64,000 nt of DNA. Origin: Amaurobius ferox. Taxonomy: Eukaryota; Arthropoda; Arachnida; Araneae; Amaurobiidae. Made by a program: the position numbers and the translations under genes. The stretch covers positions 117,507,239 through 117,571,238 of the forward strand of contig OX578145.1 in NCBI GenBank assembly GCA_951213105.1, in the 5' to 3' direction. Shown here piece after piece: positions 42,339 through 54,100 of the stretch (position 1 is its first letter; the number at the start of each line of letters is the position of its first letter). The notes beneath the pieces were generated by a model. The model did not search any database. It saw only the letters and a list, made by a program, of their open reading frames with translations, and was not told where the DNA came from.

Positions 42339-45189
42339 GTATTTTATTTAACATTTTGTGACTATTCTGTAAATTATCTTTATGTAATTCTCACTTTGAG
42401 AGTAGAAAATTATTCTTTTAATTCTGTATTCAGATAGCCCACCTAATTACTGTTACAAAAATATGTACCCAGAAAAAAAAAAATTTGAGCTACAGCCACA
42501 AACCTTGACATGCAAATGCTGTTTTAAATGTTATGCAAATAATCAAACTATCGGTGCCAATGATGTCGTAGAGCTCATGCAATGTATATAAAAACAATGG
42601 TGTCCAGCATTTAAAATAACCAGTGGTCTCTCTCACAGGCAATTGGGTCTGTTTCAATACTGCCAGTTTTGTATAGATGCCTTTTAGACGTACTAGACAG
42701 CACTATGGACAATTCAGATTTTTTAACTCTTAAAACCAATTCATATGTAAAGAGTTTTTTGATTCCAAATATCTAAGCGCAAGTCTCTTAAACAATTTAA
42801 ATATCAAGAGAACTCAAAATTTGAACAAAATCAAAACTCCCAGTGATTGGTCATTTTCCCTGTTCAACCTGGGATGCAGCATTCATAAGTGTTTTGCCTT
42901 TATGTTTGCAGGGTAGTTGGGATTTAATTTTGTGTACAATTGAATTTTTACATTTGTACTTAGTTTGCTTGAATTTAGATCATTTGTTGATTATTTTATT
43001 GTAAACATGGATCCTGGGTTTGATCCTGGTTTTTGAAGAATCAAACAATTTGCCCAAGATAAGATTTTACTGTGATGGCACTCTATTTTAGAAATGATAA
43101 ATATTTTGAGACTGCTGAAACTCTGTAAACTTGATGCCCCTTTTCGTAAAGATTTATCATGTGAATTACGTCTGTTGTGGTATTTGCGGTGGAAATCGGA
43201 GCATTGTGAAAAATTCAAACACTTTGTACACAAATTTCTCTGAAACTGATGGATAAAAATGTACATATTTTTTGTTTTATTGGTCCAGATTATGAATATA
43301 TAAATAATTTTAATACTTTGAACTTTTTAGAAGCACTTAATGCATCCGTCAGTGATTTTTTAATTTTCTTTCTTTCAAACTTCAAAATATAGATATAAAT
43401 AGTAAGCGGTAAAAGTATGTATTGGCAAATTTAGTTTCTGAATCTTTTTTTGAAAAAGAAAAAGCTAATTTATTGAACCATACTAGTTTTAAGAGTAATC
43501 AACTTGTCAAGTTGAAGATTTAAATTTTTTTACAGCTTTAATGATTATATCTCAAACTATGAACAATAAGCAAGAATTTGTAGCTCTTTTTAAAGCTTTG
43601 CATGTGTATATAATTGAGTTTTGGATAGAATGGTTATAATTTCGATAGCTTAGGTTTTAACTTGGATTTCCCAATATCTGGGAAGTTTAAAATTTAAAAT
43701 ATCACGATTGTTGCAGCTCGGTGTTGTTTACTCCTTGGTGAAATATGGGTGCACGAGATATTTTGTTTACAAAATAAGATTAAATAAACTTGGGAATTCT
43801 AAAGATGTTTAATGATTGGCGAGGTTTAAACAGAATATATGGAAATATACGTAATAAAGTACCCAATTACTTGCGCCGCCAGTCAAGTTTATAAATTAAA
43901 TAGTTTAATATACCACAAAACAAGTTATCAAAATCTGCAATTTTTTTTTATACAATCTAATCTAGAGTGAGTATCCATATGAAATAGATGAAAACTAGAA
44001 GTGCTAGGTAGCTATAAACAGTTGACAAGTAATTTGTAGCACTTTGAAAGGCTTGTAAATGAAATGAATGAGTCTGAAACAAAAGTCTAACAAATTTATT
44101 GAATCTTGCTGAAGTTTTGTTTTACAAAATATTTACACAACCATTTTGGCTCCATAGCACTGGATGACCCATTGCTGATCTTTTTTAAATGTGCTCCTTA
44201 ATTTTAAGAGCAAATAGCCTTTGATAGTTAAGTTTGTTATGCTTCTCAATTTAAACTTTTGGTTTAAATTTACTGTGTTTTTCTGGGAATTAAAAATATT
44301 TGTTTATGTATATTTTATGCATATATTTGATTTGTGAGGATTCTAAATGCAATATTTAATAATTTATTCTTAATGGCAATTTTAAATTGTTTCTTATGTT
44401 ATATTTTAAAACCTATAATAAACGGTAAATTATTGGATTCTAGCAATTTTAAATTATGAGTCAAATTTAAATCTATTTTATAATTTTTAAAAAGCACATG
44501 TACTTGATGAAAATACTAAACTAAAACTGCTCATTGCAGCAGTATACTGTTATAAAACAATTTTCATGCACAGAATTTTTTTATATACTCTGAACATCGC
44601 ACACTAAACCGGGTGACAAAGTCAATCCACTGAATCTGGCTTTAAATTCATCCGTAATAGCAAAACTAAAAATGGTACCGAATCAGTAGACACCCTTAAG
44701 GATGTTGGGATTTTTAATGAGTTTATTAAATCACAAAGGAATAATTTCTCATAAAAAAAAAAAAAAAAAAAAAGGCTTTTAAAATTAGATTATACTGACT
44801 GATTTATTACCATAGCATGCGTAATGAACACTCTTTAATGATGAATTTTGTTTACAATCTAGCTTCCTGCGCTTCACACTATTTTTTACTTAAAACATTT
44901 TTTGTTGGATAAATATTTTATCTGATGTAAAACTAGTTGGGCACATTAGAGCAATATAATACTTATAATTGTTTCTTCCCTCCCAAACTGTCGAATAATA
45001 ATTAGCAGAACTTTCCGAATGTAACCAAACTTATTCACAAATTCTCGAAGACTCGAGCCTTCTGACTTCACATTCTATGTGCCAAAATGGGTCGTTTTCC
45101 TGTGACTGTCAAATACCAACTTTGACTGTTAATAAAACATTAAATACAGCTCAGAGAATAAAATTTTTTATACTTTTGTCCACTTTGCA
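42339..45189. other. Intergenic sequence between MED20 and a Tc1 fossil
   Basis: No gene was recognised. Position 44753-44773 is a poly(A) run. The block at 43000-43260 has fewer AT runs and broken frames in both directions that might be an old transposon coding region (LDAPFRKDLSCELRLLWYLR on the + strand), but no family could be assigned. Confidence 0.35.
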
Positions 45190-45980
45190 ACATTTCAAAT
45201 CAAATAATAAAAAAAGGCTGGAATTGTCCATTGTCAGATTCATAAGTCTAAGGGAAGCTGGTTGGTCCTACAAAAATATCAGTTGCCATCTTGTTCAGAG
45301 TGATATAGTAATTACCAAGTGTTAGTAACAGTGGATCAGAGTATGAAAGTTGGAGGCTCAGGATACCATAGACACCTGCTCAAGAGTATTGTGTTGTCAG
45401 GAGAGGATCCATGTCCACACCAATGGTATCCCTATTGGCTATTTGTCATCCTCGTGTATCAAGGGACACCATTTGGAGACAACTGGCAGAAAATGGGATT
45501 AGGTGTTGACGTCATTAAGGCACCTACCACAGCTTAACATAAGCAAGGCATCTGAATTGATGCCATACTTGGTCAATCTGGACAGTGTCAGATTAGAGGA
45601 ATGTTGTCTTTAAAATGATTAATCCCACTTCTCTCTGTGCTGATAACTGCTGCATACGTGTGTGGACTGACTATAGTTTCAACCCTGCATTTGTTGTCAA
45701 GCAGCATATAACCATATATGGTATGACTGGCTGTCCGATGAGATAGTCTGTGGGAACCATCTCCTAATTGTGCTGTAAGCCCCTGACCTATTGCCAATAG
45801 AACATGTCTGACATGCTGGGACAGTAATTGCAGCCTTCTCAGAATACCACTGAATTAGCTGATCAGTTGCAACATTTGTGACAATCTTCCACAGAGGGAT
45901 ACAAGCAACTTAATTGACTCTCTACCACACCAAATATCAGCTTGTATAGCTGTCGGGGGACCACTTACTAAAATGTATGC
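45190..45980 (+). pseudogene. Tc1-like transposase fossil
   Basis: Broken + strand frames follow a Tc1 transposase in order: an HTH segment SLREAGWSYKNISCHLVQSD (about 45247-45306), a central part with CADNCCIRVWTD (about 45637-45672), and the closing region where LLPIEHV (about 45786-45810) matches the family's SPDLxPIEHV containing the catalytic Glu. Numerous stops and frameshifts and no TIRs mark it as old. Confidence 0.65.
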
Positions 45981-47489
45981 TTGTTGCCACCATTTCTTAA
46001 AACATTTTTTTGCATATTTCCTCAAACAATACATGAGTTTAATGGCTGTGGCTCGTTTTTTTTTTTTTTATAAGAACATGCATTTTTTTGCAACAGTGTA
46101 TTTAAGGGTTTATTGTAAACAAAATGTTATTCAATCTTCGATTTCCTGATTATGCAGCTGAGGAAATAAACCTTTTGATCTTTAAAAAAATATTTTTAAA
46201 CTAAGTTTATTTACTTACTATATTTATAAACGCATTGATCACTGTAAATAATTGTTAATATTTATTTTGCAATGCTTTGCCTATAATAATGTTGACAGTT
46301 CCTTAAAGGTTTGTTACAATCGGTTTCCACAATATTTTCTTAGGTGCTTTTATCACTGTTATTGACATTACATAAAATAGGTTTGGGATCACCTTTTATG
46401 CAAGTTGCCATTTGGGATGTTAAAAATAATTCTAAAGTAATATATTCCAAAACAATTTATAAAACTTCCTATTAAAAGAAAAGAGCCATTCCAAATCAAA
46501 TCAACACAATTATAATAAAAAATTTACCTCACCATCTCGGATTCTCATGAGATTGGCGCGGTTGTACTATTTATATAGACTTGTAAAAATACCAAATTTT
46601 ATTAAGATAGGTCAACTCGTTTTAAAATTACAGCTATGTAACGTTTTCAAAAATTTGCCAAAAAAAGCATGAACGGAAATTTTTTGAATTGCTGTGGAAG
46701 CTTTCCTAATTGAGGTAGAGAGCTAGGAGAGATGTCATTTTACAGCATTTTTCATACCCTTGCATATTATATACAACATATGGGTTAAGACAAAAACATT
46801 TTGTACAAACTAAAATTAAATTTTTAATTTCAAAAAGTACATTTTCAAAAATTTTCAAACTAATACCAAGAATAGCTAGTATAGGTGTAAATCACCTGGC
46901 AAAATATAAATATGGGATGATAATGGGTTCAATGTTAAAATAATTTAAAACCGAAGCTCGATTTGTCAGTAATGCTTTGTATTCATGTAAAATATATGTA
47001 ACCTTCAATATTATAACATGAAATAAGAATATTGGAATTTAATGTAAATTATTTTTCAATGCCATTAAACTGGTAAATTTTTATGAGATGGAATTCAGTG
47101 AAATGTAAAAAGCTGTATTATTATATTTAAGTTTAACCCAGTTTCCAAGTTCCAATTTGATAAATACAACACAAACTTTTCAAGCAGAATTTAAGTTAGG
47201 GTAAACCCAACTTTAGTTTAAATTACAAAAAAAAAAAAAAATATTGCATATAATTTTTTAAGTAAGCTTGTTGCAAATAATTAAAGAATATACAACAAAA
47301 TTTTCACCTGTAACTAAAAAAATATATTCTAATTTTATTTATATATATATATGCAATTTAATTTAGGGGTGAAACTGGCTTAAAATTAGTGTTTTAATTG
47401 TATGCCTAAAGCAAAACAATGGAGAACCCATAACAATAGCTTTCTCAAAATTAGCTAAACTCAGACCCAACCATTGTATTTTAACTAGT
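45981..47489. other. Intergenic sequence, no gene recognised
   Basis: AT-rich with poly(T), poly(A) and (TA)n runs (for example 47336-47352). The part from about 46500 may be leader sequence of the decayed coding region that follows. Confidence 0.35.
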
Positions 47490-48470
47490 CAGAGTGGCAC
47501 ACACTCTGTATGTGTGTGCACAACTCGCCAAAATGTCAAACTAATAATAGAAAATACTAAACTGAGTACTGTAATGAATGGTAAAATTAATGATTGTAAG
47601 CAATGTCTAGCAAAACTGCTTTGCAACCCAGCATCTATTGATTGTAACATGGGTAACTGTACATACTGTCCACGTGAAGCTGTAATACACAAAATTTTAG
47701 AAGTCCTTTGCTGAAAATTTAATTGAAAAGGTAAAATTCCACCAGTAGGTTTCAGTTGACAGTTGTAATCTAGAAACTTTAGAGAAACCTTCAGAAGCAT
47801 TTATTGATTTATTTTACAGCAAGTTGTCATCTTTGATTCGGCATGACTTTATTGCAAAACAGCAGGGGTTAACTGTACAAAAGAAAATCTAAAATATTCA
47901 GAATTTGTTGTCAACTGTGATTTTTCTGCAAATTCCAGCATAGTACTACAAGATGAAGCACAAAGGAACAGGTCATAATCTATCCTTTTGTAATATATTT
48001 CAAAGGGGAAACCAAAGTTGAACATATTAGTTACTTAATCATTTCCGATTGCTTAGAACACAATACGGCTGCTGTTTATACATTTTTTTTAGATGGGTCT
48101 GCTGCCCAGTATAAAAATAAAAAAACTTTTTAAACCTATGCTTTCACGAGGAAGACTTCAAAATTAAAGCAGAGTAGCACTTTTCGCCCACAGCACATAG
48201 GAAAGGGCCTTGCGATGGAGTAAGGGGGTTCTGTAAAGAGACTGGCAGCTCATGCTAGCTTACAAAGACCATACGAAAATCAAATACTTGCCCCACAATA
48301 ACTTTTTGAGTGGGCAATGGAAAACATTACCAATGTAAACTTTGCATACTCAACCCAAGACTATGTTGAATCAGAATTGCTCTTGAAAAACAGCTTTGAT
48401 CAAGCAGCGACTATTAAAGGAACACAACAGTACCATGCGTTCATCCCTAAACAAGTCTTCTAAACAAGTC
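47490..48470 (+). pseudogene. Decayed transposon-type ORF (DGxxxQYKN / KGxCDGV family)
   Basis: The + strand frames give TYCPREAVIHKILEVL at about 47660-47710, then FFLDGSAAQYKNKK at about 48086-48125 and LCFHEEDFKIKAE at about 48138-48165, RKGPCDGV at about 48200-48222, and LAAHASLQRPYENQIL followed by ENITNVNFAYSTQDYVESEL and IKGTQQYHAFIP to 48465. This order of motifs recurs in multi-copy invertebrate proteins I associate with mobile elements, though I cannot name the superfamily. Stops and several frameshifts break it. Confidence 0.55.
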
Positions 48471-49326
48471 TGATGCCAGTTGTAAAGTACAAATTTCAAG
48501 TTTAATGTATAGCTATAAAACCAACATCTTTTTACAGATCAAGTTTTCCATCCATTTTATATAATTTAGATAATCTCAAATTCATGAATCTATTCACTAT
48601 ATAATTTTCTGAAGATTTTATTCCCAAATTTCTCTTTATATACTATTTTATTCAATTTTAAACTTTTAGTAGCAACATGAGTTTGCAGGCACCTAAATCA
48701 TTCGCAGTTTTTCAGTACTATTAGTAGTTAGTACATTTCTAGAATATATTAATATAGTATATCACATATTTTTCGGTACTCTCCTGGAAGTTTTCAGATA
48801 TTTGATCCGTTTGTTTTTAGAAGAAAATTACTTTTTAGATGCTTGCTTTTTTAGACTTGCTTGCTTAGACTTGCTTTTTTTTTTTTTTGCTGAAAATGGA
48901 GCTGTATTCTTTGAAAGATTATTGCTGATCTCCAAGAAAGTATGCAAATCTACCAGGTTTCTTTCTTTTAAATGATGTTTCAGAGGAAGGGGGGCCCTCT
49001 TTAAGATTTTGATTTTAAAAACTAATTCCTGTACTTTGGCCAAAATTACTTTTAATACGTATAGATTTTTTAAGTTTTGTATATTAATAATTTGTGAAAG
49101 GACATTTTATATCTCAAATCTGCATTTTTACACACTTTGCATTTTCTTTTATTGTGAAAATATTTTTTGTAATGTTTACATCCACTAGAATTTCTATATT
49201 TTATGTGTTACATGAAAATTTTCAAGCCTGTTAATGAAATGTTATTTTAACATTATAAAAAACAAAACAAAGATCAATCATGCATAAAGCATTGATTATG
49301 AAACACTTTCCAACTGAAATGCAATG
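48471..49326. other. Intergenic sequence, no gene recognised
   Basis: AT-rich. A Lys/Ser-rich - strand frame at 48828-49043 lies over a T-rich tract with ACTTGCTT repeats and is not convincing. The stretch 49265-49325 reappears inverted at about 60232-60290, so it belongs to a dispersed repeat. Confidence 0.35.
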
Positions 49327-50857
49327 TTATTTATATGCCATCCGTAGCAACTGACAAAATATTATTAAAAGGAATTTCCTTTTTGTCACAAAACTTTTCC
49401 AGTGTATTAAATATGGTTTCTCTTTTTGTATATGTTTCCAAATTCGTAGCAAACAATAGTTCTTGACATATTTTCTCATCTTTGATATAAACCTCACGTA
49501 TGACAATAACAATGCTTCATTGGTTGGTAAAGTGGATTCATCCAGCTGAATTGAAAATTGACAAGTCTGCAGATGATTGCACAATGTTTTCAGCCATCTC
49601 ATCAATTCGTCTTTGCACAGAACTATTGCTCAAAGGAATTTTTCGGATAATATCTGCAGCTGGTTTATGGAGCACAGTGGTTATTACTTCATTTACTGCT
49701 AGTAAAATTAAATCTTCCCCAATAGTATATGGTTTGCATGTATTAGCAATCAACAATGAGATATTGTACGAAGCTCTAAGTCCGTCATAGTCTTGCTTAA
49801 AAGCTGGTGAAAAAAATTTTTGATACAGTTGGCTGAATTTCGTACTTCTTTTTCATGTCTTGAAAATAGGTCACATCTTTGTCTTTCTTATCCGGGTGTA
49901 TTTTATTAAAATGATCTTAAAGCCTAGAAGGCTTCATCGCTTCATTTGAAAATGTTTTTTGACAAATAAGGCACATCGGCGATGATGTATTTGTGGGATT
50001 TTCGATAAATCCGTACTTAATATAATCCACATTATACTGCCGCCTCTTCTTTTTTGCTCCCGACATGGTTTTTACTTTACAGATATGCGAGTATCTGATA
50101 TTTGCAGTATAATATCTTAGTGTACTATTAAAACCCTGTCATCAAATGTGCGCGATAATGCTAATGAAAATCAAATGAACAATCACTGCTTTTATATAGA
50201 TTGGAGACATATAACACGCATCCACATGAATAAGATAAACATGCAGTGACTCGTTTATAACACCCGGCGCCGAAGTAAAGCGTGGGGGCAAGGTTGATGC
50301 GAGAGCAGAGTGCAGATTAGAACAAGCACAGATAATACTGTCAATTCTTGCAGGATTGCAAAAATCACGTTATTTAACAAAAACTTGTTATAACTGAATT
50401 GCTACAAGCATATTTTTTTATTAACAGGCTTTTGTTAACTTTACCTGTATTTATATATGAGATCTTTCACGTGAAATTGGAAGGTTTGAAAAATTTTAAT
50501 TCAAATCTAAAATTTTTATATCATCCAATTTAATGCAGATCTGAATGTAATGGAATCTTTAAGTTCAATTTTCATCCACTTCCCGAACTACCGAAATATG
50601 TGAATTTTCGCATACGTGATAAAAATGATTAATTAAAATACATACAATAACAAAAATTAACCAATATTAAACTTTACTTTAGTTAGTACGTGATTAGCGT
50701 GTTTTTTTTTGTCTTTTTTAAACTATATTTTTTTAATCTGCCCACCGCCCCTCCGTATCATCTCAACGCCCCCTAATTTTCTCTGGGTCTTCTACTGCCC
50801 CCCTGAAAATCTCAAACGCCCACAAGGGGGCGTTATCGCCCACGTTGAGAACCTATG
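49327..50857 (-). mobile_element. hAT transposon remnant (ZBED5-like transposase), 3'-truncated
   Basis: The right end, read on the - strand, begins CATAGGTTCTCAACGTGGGC, a typical hAT/Charlie end. The transposase begins MSGAKKRRRQYNVDYIKYGF at about 50066 with a BED zinc finger (CLICQKTF) and continues HTIGEDLILLAVNEVI, then IPLSNSSVQRRIDEMAENI and FSIQLDEST (first catalytic Asp region), then ILSVATDG near 49345. A frameshift separates the 49538-49756 and 49327-49605 parts. The catalytic C-terminus and hAT dimerisation domain are missing, as is the left TIR. Its end lies only ~100 bp from the TSR1 stop codon. Confidence 0.8.
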
Positions 50858-50946
50858 CTCTAAACCAATCGCTGTGATCAGATAAAAATGGCCATTTAGA
50901 AGTGTGATTGACAAAGTATAGAAAAAATAGCAAATAAATATTAGTC

Positions 50947-50952
50947 TTTAAT
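50947..50952 (-). terminator. Possible TSR1 polyadenylation signal (ATTAAA)
   Basis: On the - strand ATTAAA occurs 8 nt after the TSR1 stop. If used, the 3' UTR would be about 30 nt. No AATAAA was seen before the hAT end at 50857. Confidence 0.3.
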
Positions 50953-50960
50953 AACAGTAT

Positions 50961-51124
50961 TTACATCATATCTTCACATGACACCAACCTAACATTATGG
51001 ATTGGTGTCGGTACATAAGGGTCATAAGTCCATTTAGGAAAGACTCTTTTATATAAGTTCATAAGAATTACATCTTGAGACTGTAACTGCTTGTCAAATA
51101 TGCATTTCATGTGGCCATGAGAAC
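50961..51124 (-). CDS. TSR1: TSR1 terminal exon
   Basis: It encodes GSHGHMKCIFDKQLQSQDVI to CEDMM and TAA, the very conserved end of TSR1 up to YDPYVP; the last ~20 residues are divergent, as in other species. Confidence 0.95.
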
Positions 51125-54100
51125 CTAAAAACATGAAATAAAAGCTTATGATCTAATATAATAATTGATTATAATGCATTTATATATATTATATAGATTG
51201 ATAATAATGCATTTTACTAATATAATTAAACCTTAATAGAACATGAATTAAAAACTAAAGGATTGCTATGAAGATTAAAAAACCATCATGTATAAATGAA
51301 ATAAAAACTAAAATTGACAAATAATTCATTTATGCAGAAGTCACAAGTATTAACATAACTTGCATTGACAGAGTATCTGAACATTAAATATTATTTAGAT
51401 TTTAACTAAGATTGACTTAATGGCTGAGCAGTCGGCATGCTAGCATTCAAAGCAACAAGTATACATGGATGATTGTAGTGGTTCGGAATCTACTTTAAAC
51501 TATAGATCCAGAAGGGTGTAATGTGAGTCGTGCCCTATGGTACACCAGGGCAGAAAAGTGTGTATCACAGCAAAAAGGCTCACTCCTTGGTCACATACAT
51601 AGGTGAATAATTTACAAGATCAAATATCTGGCCATTTAAAAACAATAATAAACTTTACTCAAGATTTATTCTGCATTTTTTGTTGCAATTGGTATAATTT
51701 GTAATGCAAACTAATAATATCAATAGTTTATACTTGTTTATTAAAGTTTTATAAGCTTTAATTAATAAGCAATTAGAAACTATTAGAGAAGTTAAAATTT
51801 TTAAAGAAAATTTTATGGTCACATGAAAATGTAATCATAATTGATTAGATTTAATTCATAACTATACATAGATATAATCAAGAATTTGGCATACATATAA
51901 ATATTGCTACAATTGTTGAAGGGGATCATACTTACCAAGTGATTCTCGTATATGTCCCCGCCGTCCAGATTTAGTGCGCAATTCCACACATTTAAACCAA
52001 TTTATATCTTCTATAAACAAACAGAAAAAATAATGTAATTAGTAATACTGAAAAACTATAAAATGTTTTGTATCTGAATTTTTAACAGTACAAAAAATAA
52101 AAAAGGAAAGTACAATTGTTTTAAAAAAAATTTCATAATTACAATTTTAGAAATTAATAAGCCTATAATTACAATAACAATTTGTCACCTTTAAATTATT
52201 AATACATTTTAATGTGTAAAATATATTGTAATTATAGTAAAATAAAGTGATGCAGAGCAGCTCTAAATTATGACAGTCAAATAAAAATTGATCATCTTTT
52301 AACAACCCTGGAATTAAAACTACTGATATTAAAACAGCCATAATATGTTACAATTTTCATATCTTGAGCTGAGCCCTATTCTAAAGTTATGCATTTTTGT
52401 GTTTGAAAATAAAGTAGTTCTGAATAAAGCATATATAAATACACCAGGACTGTGAAGATGGAGTCAGTAGTAATTTTGGGTAAATCAACAGAAATATCAA
52501 ACTCAAAAATAAAAAAATTTTGGAATATATTTCATTTTTTAGCCTAAATAAAGGAAAATAAAAATGTTTAACAATTAAAAACGATTGATATAAAATAGGG
52601 ATTAATGCAGAAAAAGATTTAAATAAAATGAAAGTTATGCTTGTCTGAAATAAAATATGAATGGAAATGGATGCTTCTGAATTCATAGAACTGGACTCTA
52701 ATGAAGCAGCCACTCTTAATATCTGTTTAGCACAAAAAATTTCATAGTAATGATTGCGATAGACATAACATTTCCTGAGTATATATTTTCCACTAAAGAA
52801 TCATAATATTCAAAGATCCCATGAAAACTATTAATTAATACATTTACTATTTATAAAAGAATAAGTGTTAGTCAGGCAGTAAAAAAATGAGTCAACAACA
52901 TTTTGACAGATTCCACAGTCTTGAACTACACTGGTTGTTGAAATTACAAATTCAGAAATAAACTAAGCTGTCTCTTGCAATACGAAACTGAAGCAAAGCA
53001 GGGTATCGAACTACAAGTTCGAGCTATGCACAAAATTTTATTTGAATCGGTGTTAAGAAGCTATGCTCGGAACTCGCTTCAATTTGCTTCAATAAGACAA
53101 GCTTTGGAGGAAAGAAAAAGTTGGAGAATTTAGGGGTAGGTTATAAAATGTCAGTAAATAAATTAAGGTTATACTAACTGTATTTCACCTGCTTTTAACT
53201 GTATATATGGTTATATTATCTGTGTCTTATTGAGTTTCCTATTCAAAAATCGCAGCTGTTTAAATCTTTACAAGGTTGATTCAAAATTATTTGAATATTT
53301 TAGATGTAACATTTACAACATATTACACGAATTTGTATTTTAAAAAACTTTTTTACCTCTGTTAAAGAACATGTATCTCACTACAGCTGCTTTTTTAAAT
53401 ATTTTAAAAGGATGTCCACTAATGACTACCCTTTTAACCACAACACGATTAGGATCCACATCTAAAACTGATCCTGTAGCCACCAGTTCATGAGTTCCTG
53501 AAATGTGAAGAAATAATTACTGAATTTGCTTTGCTAAACATATATCAACACAACACACATGTATATTAATCTGTATTATAAATACTTTCAATTAAAAAAA
53601 ACAAACTATTAACAATGCTACAAAGATCAATCTTCTGGAAAATGTTGTTAATGATAAATATACACAATAACACAGATAGATGTAGTGTTTTGCAATAAAG
53701 AAAGAAGATATACTTAATAGCTTAAAGAAAAATTTGTTTATTAAATTAATACTTCGAATTAGTTCAAAGAACAAATTACAAAACTCTGCTCACAGGCAGG
53801 CAATTCAGAAAGAATTAACAAGTTTAAATTTAATCACAGACATACTAGAACATAGAATTATCAGCTTAGTTAAATTAAAGAATCGGTATAAGAATTTTAC
53901 TCTAGATTAAAACCTAATAAATCCCATCATAAAGTACTAGCAATAGAATATTAAATTTTAAAATTAAGAAATTTTCCAAGCTCTAATAATTTAGGAAGGT
54001 TTAGAAAATTGCTCTCTAGAAAAAAGCTATTGACATTTAAAATTTAAAGTATATTAAAAAGCATTGTTAATTTCTAAAACTAAATTAGAATAATGAAATG

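Noticed and set aside
42991..43266. Frames on both strands in a less AT-rich block
   Set aside because: No conserved motif, no splice context and no matching neighbours, so it is mentioned only as unassigned sequence.
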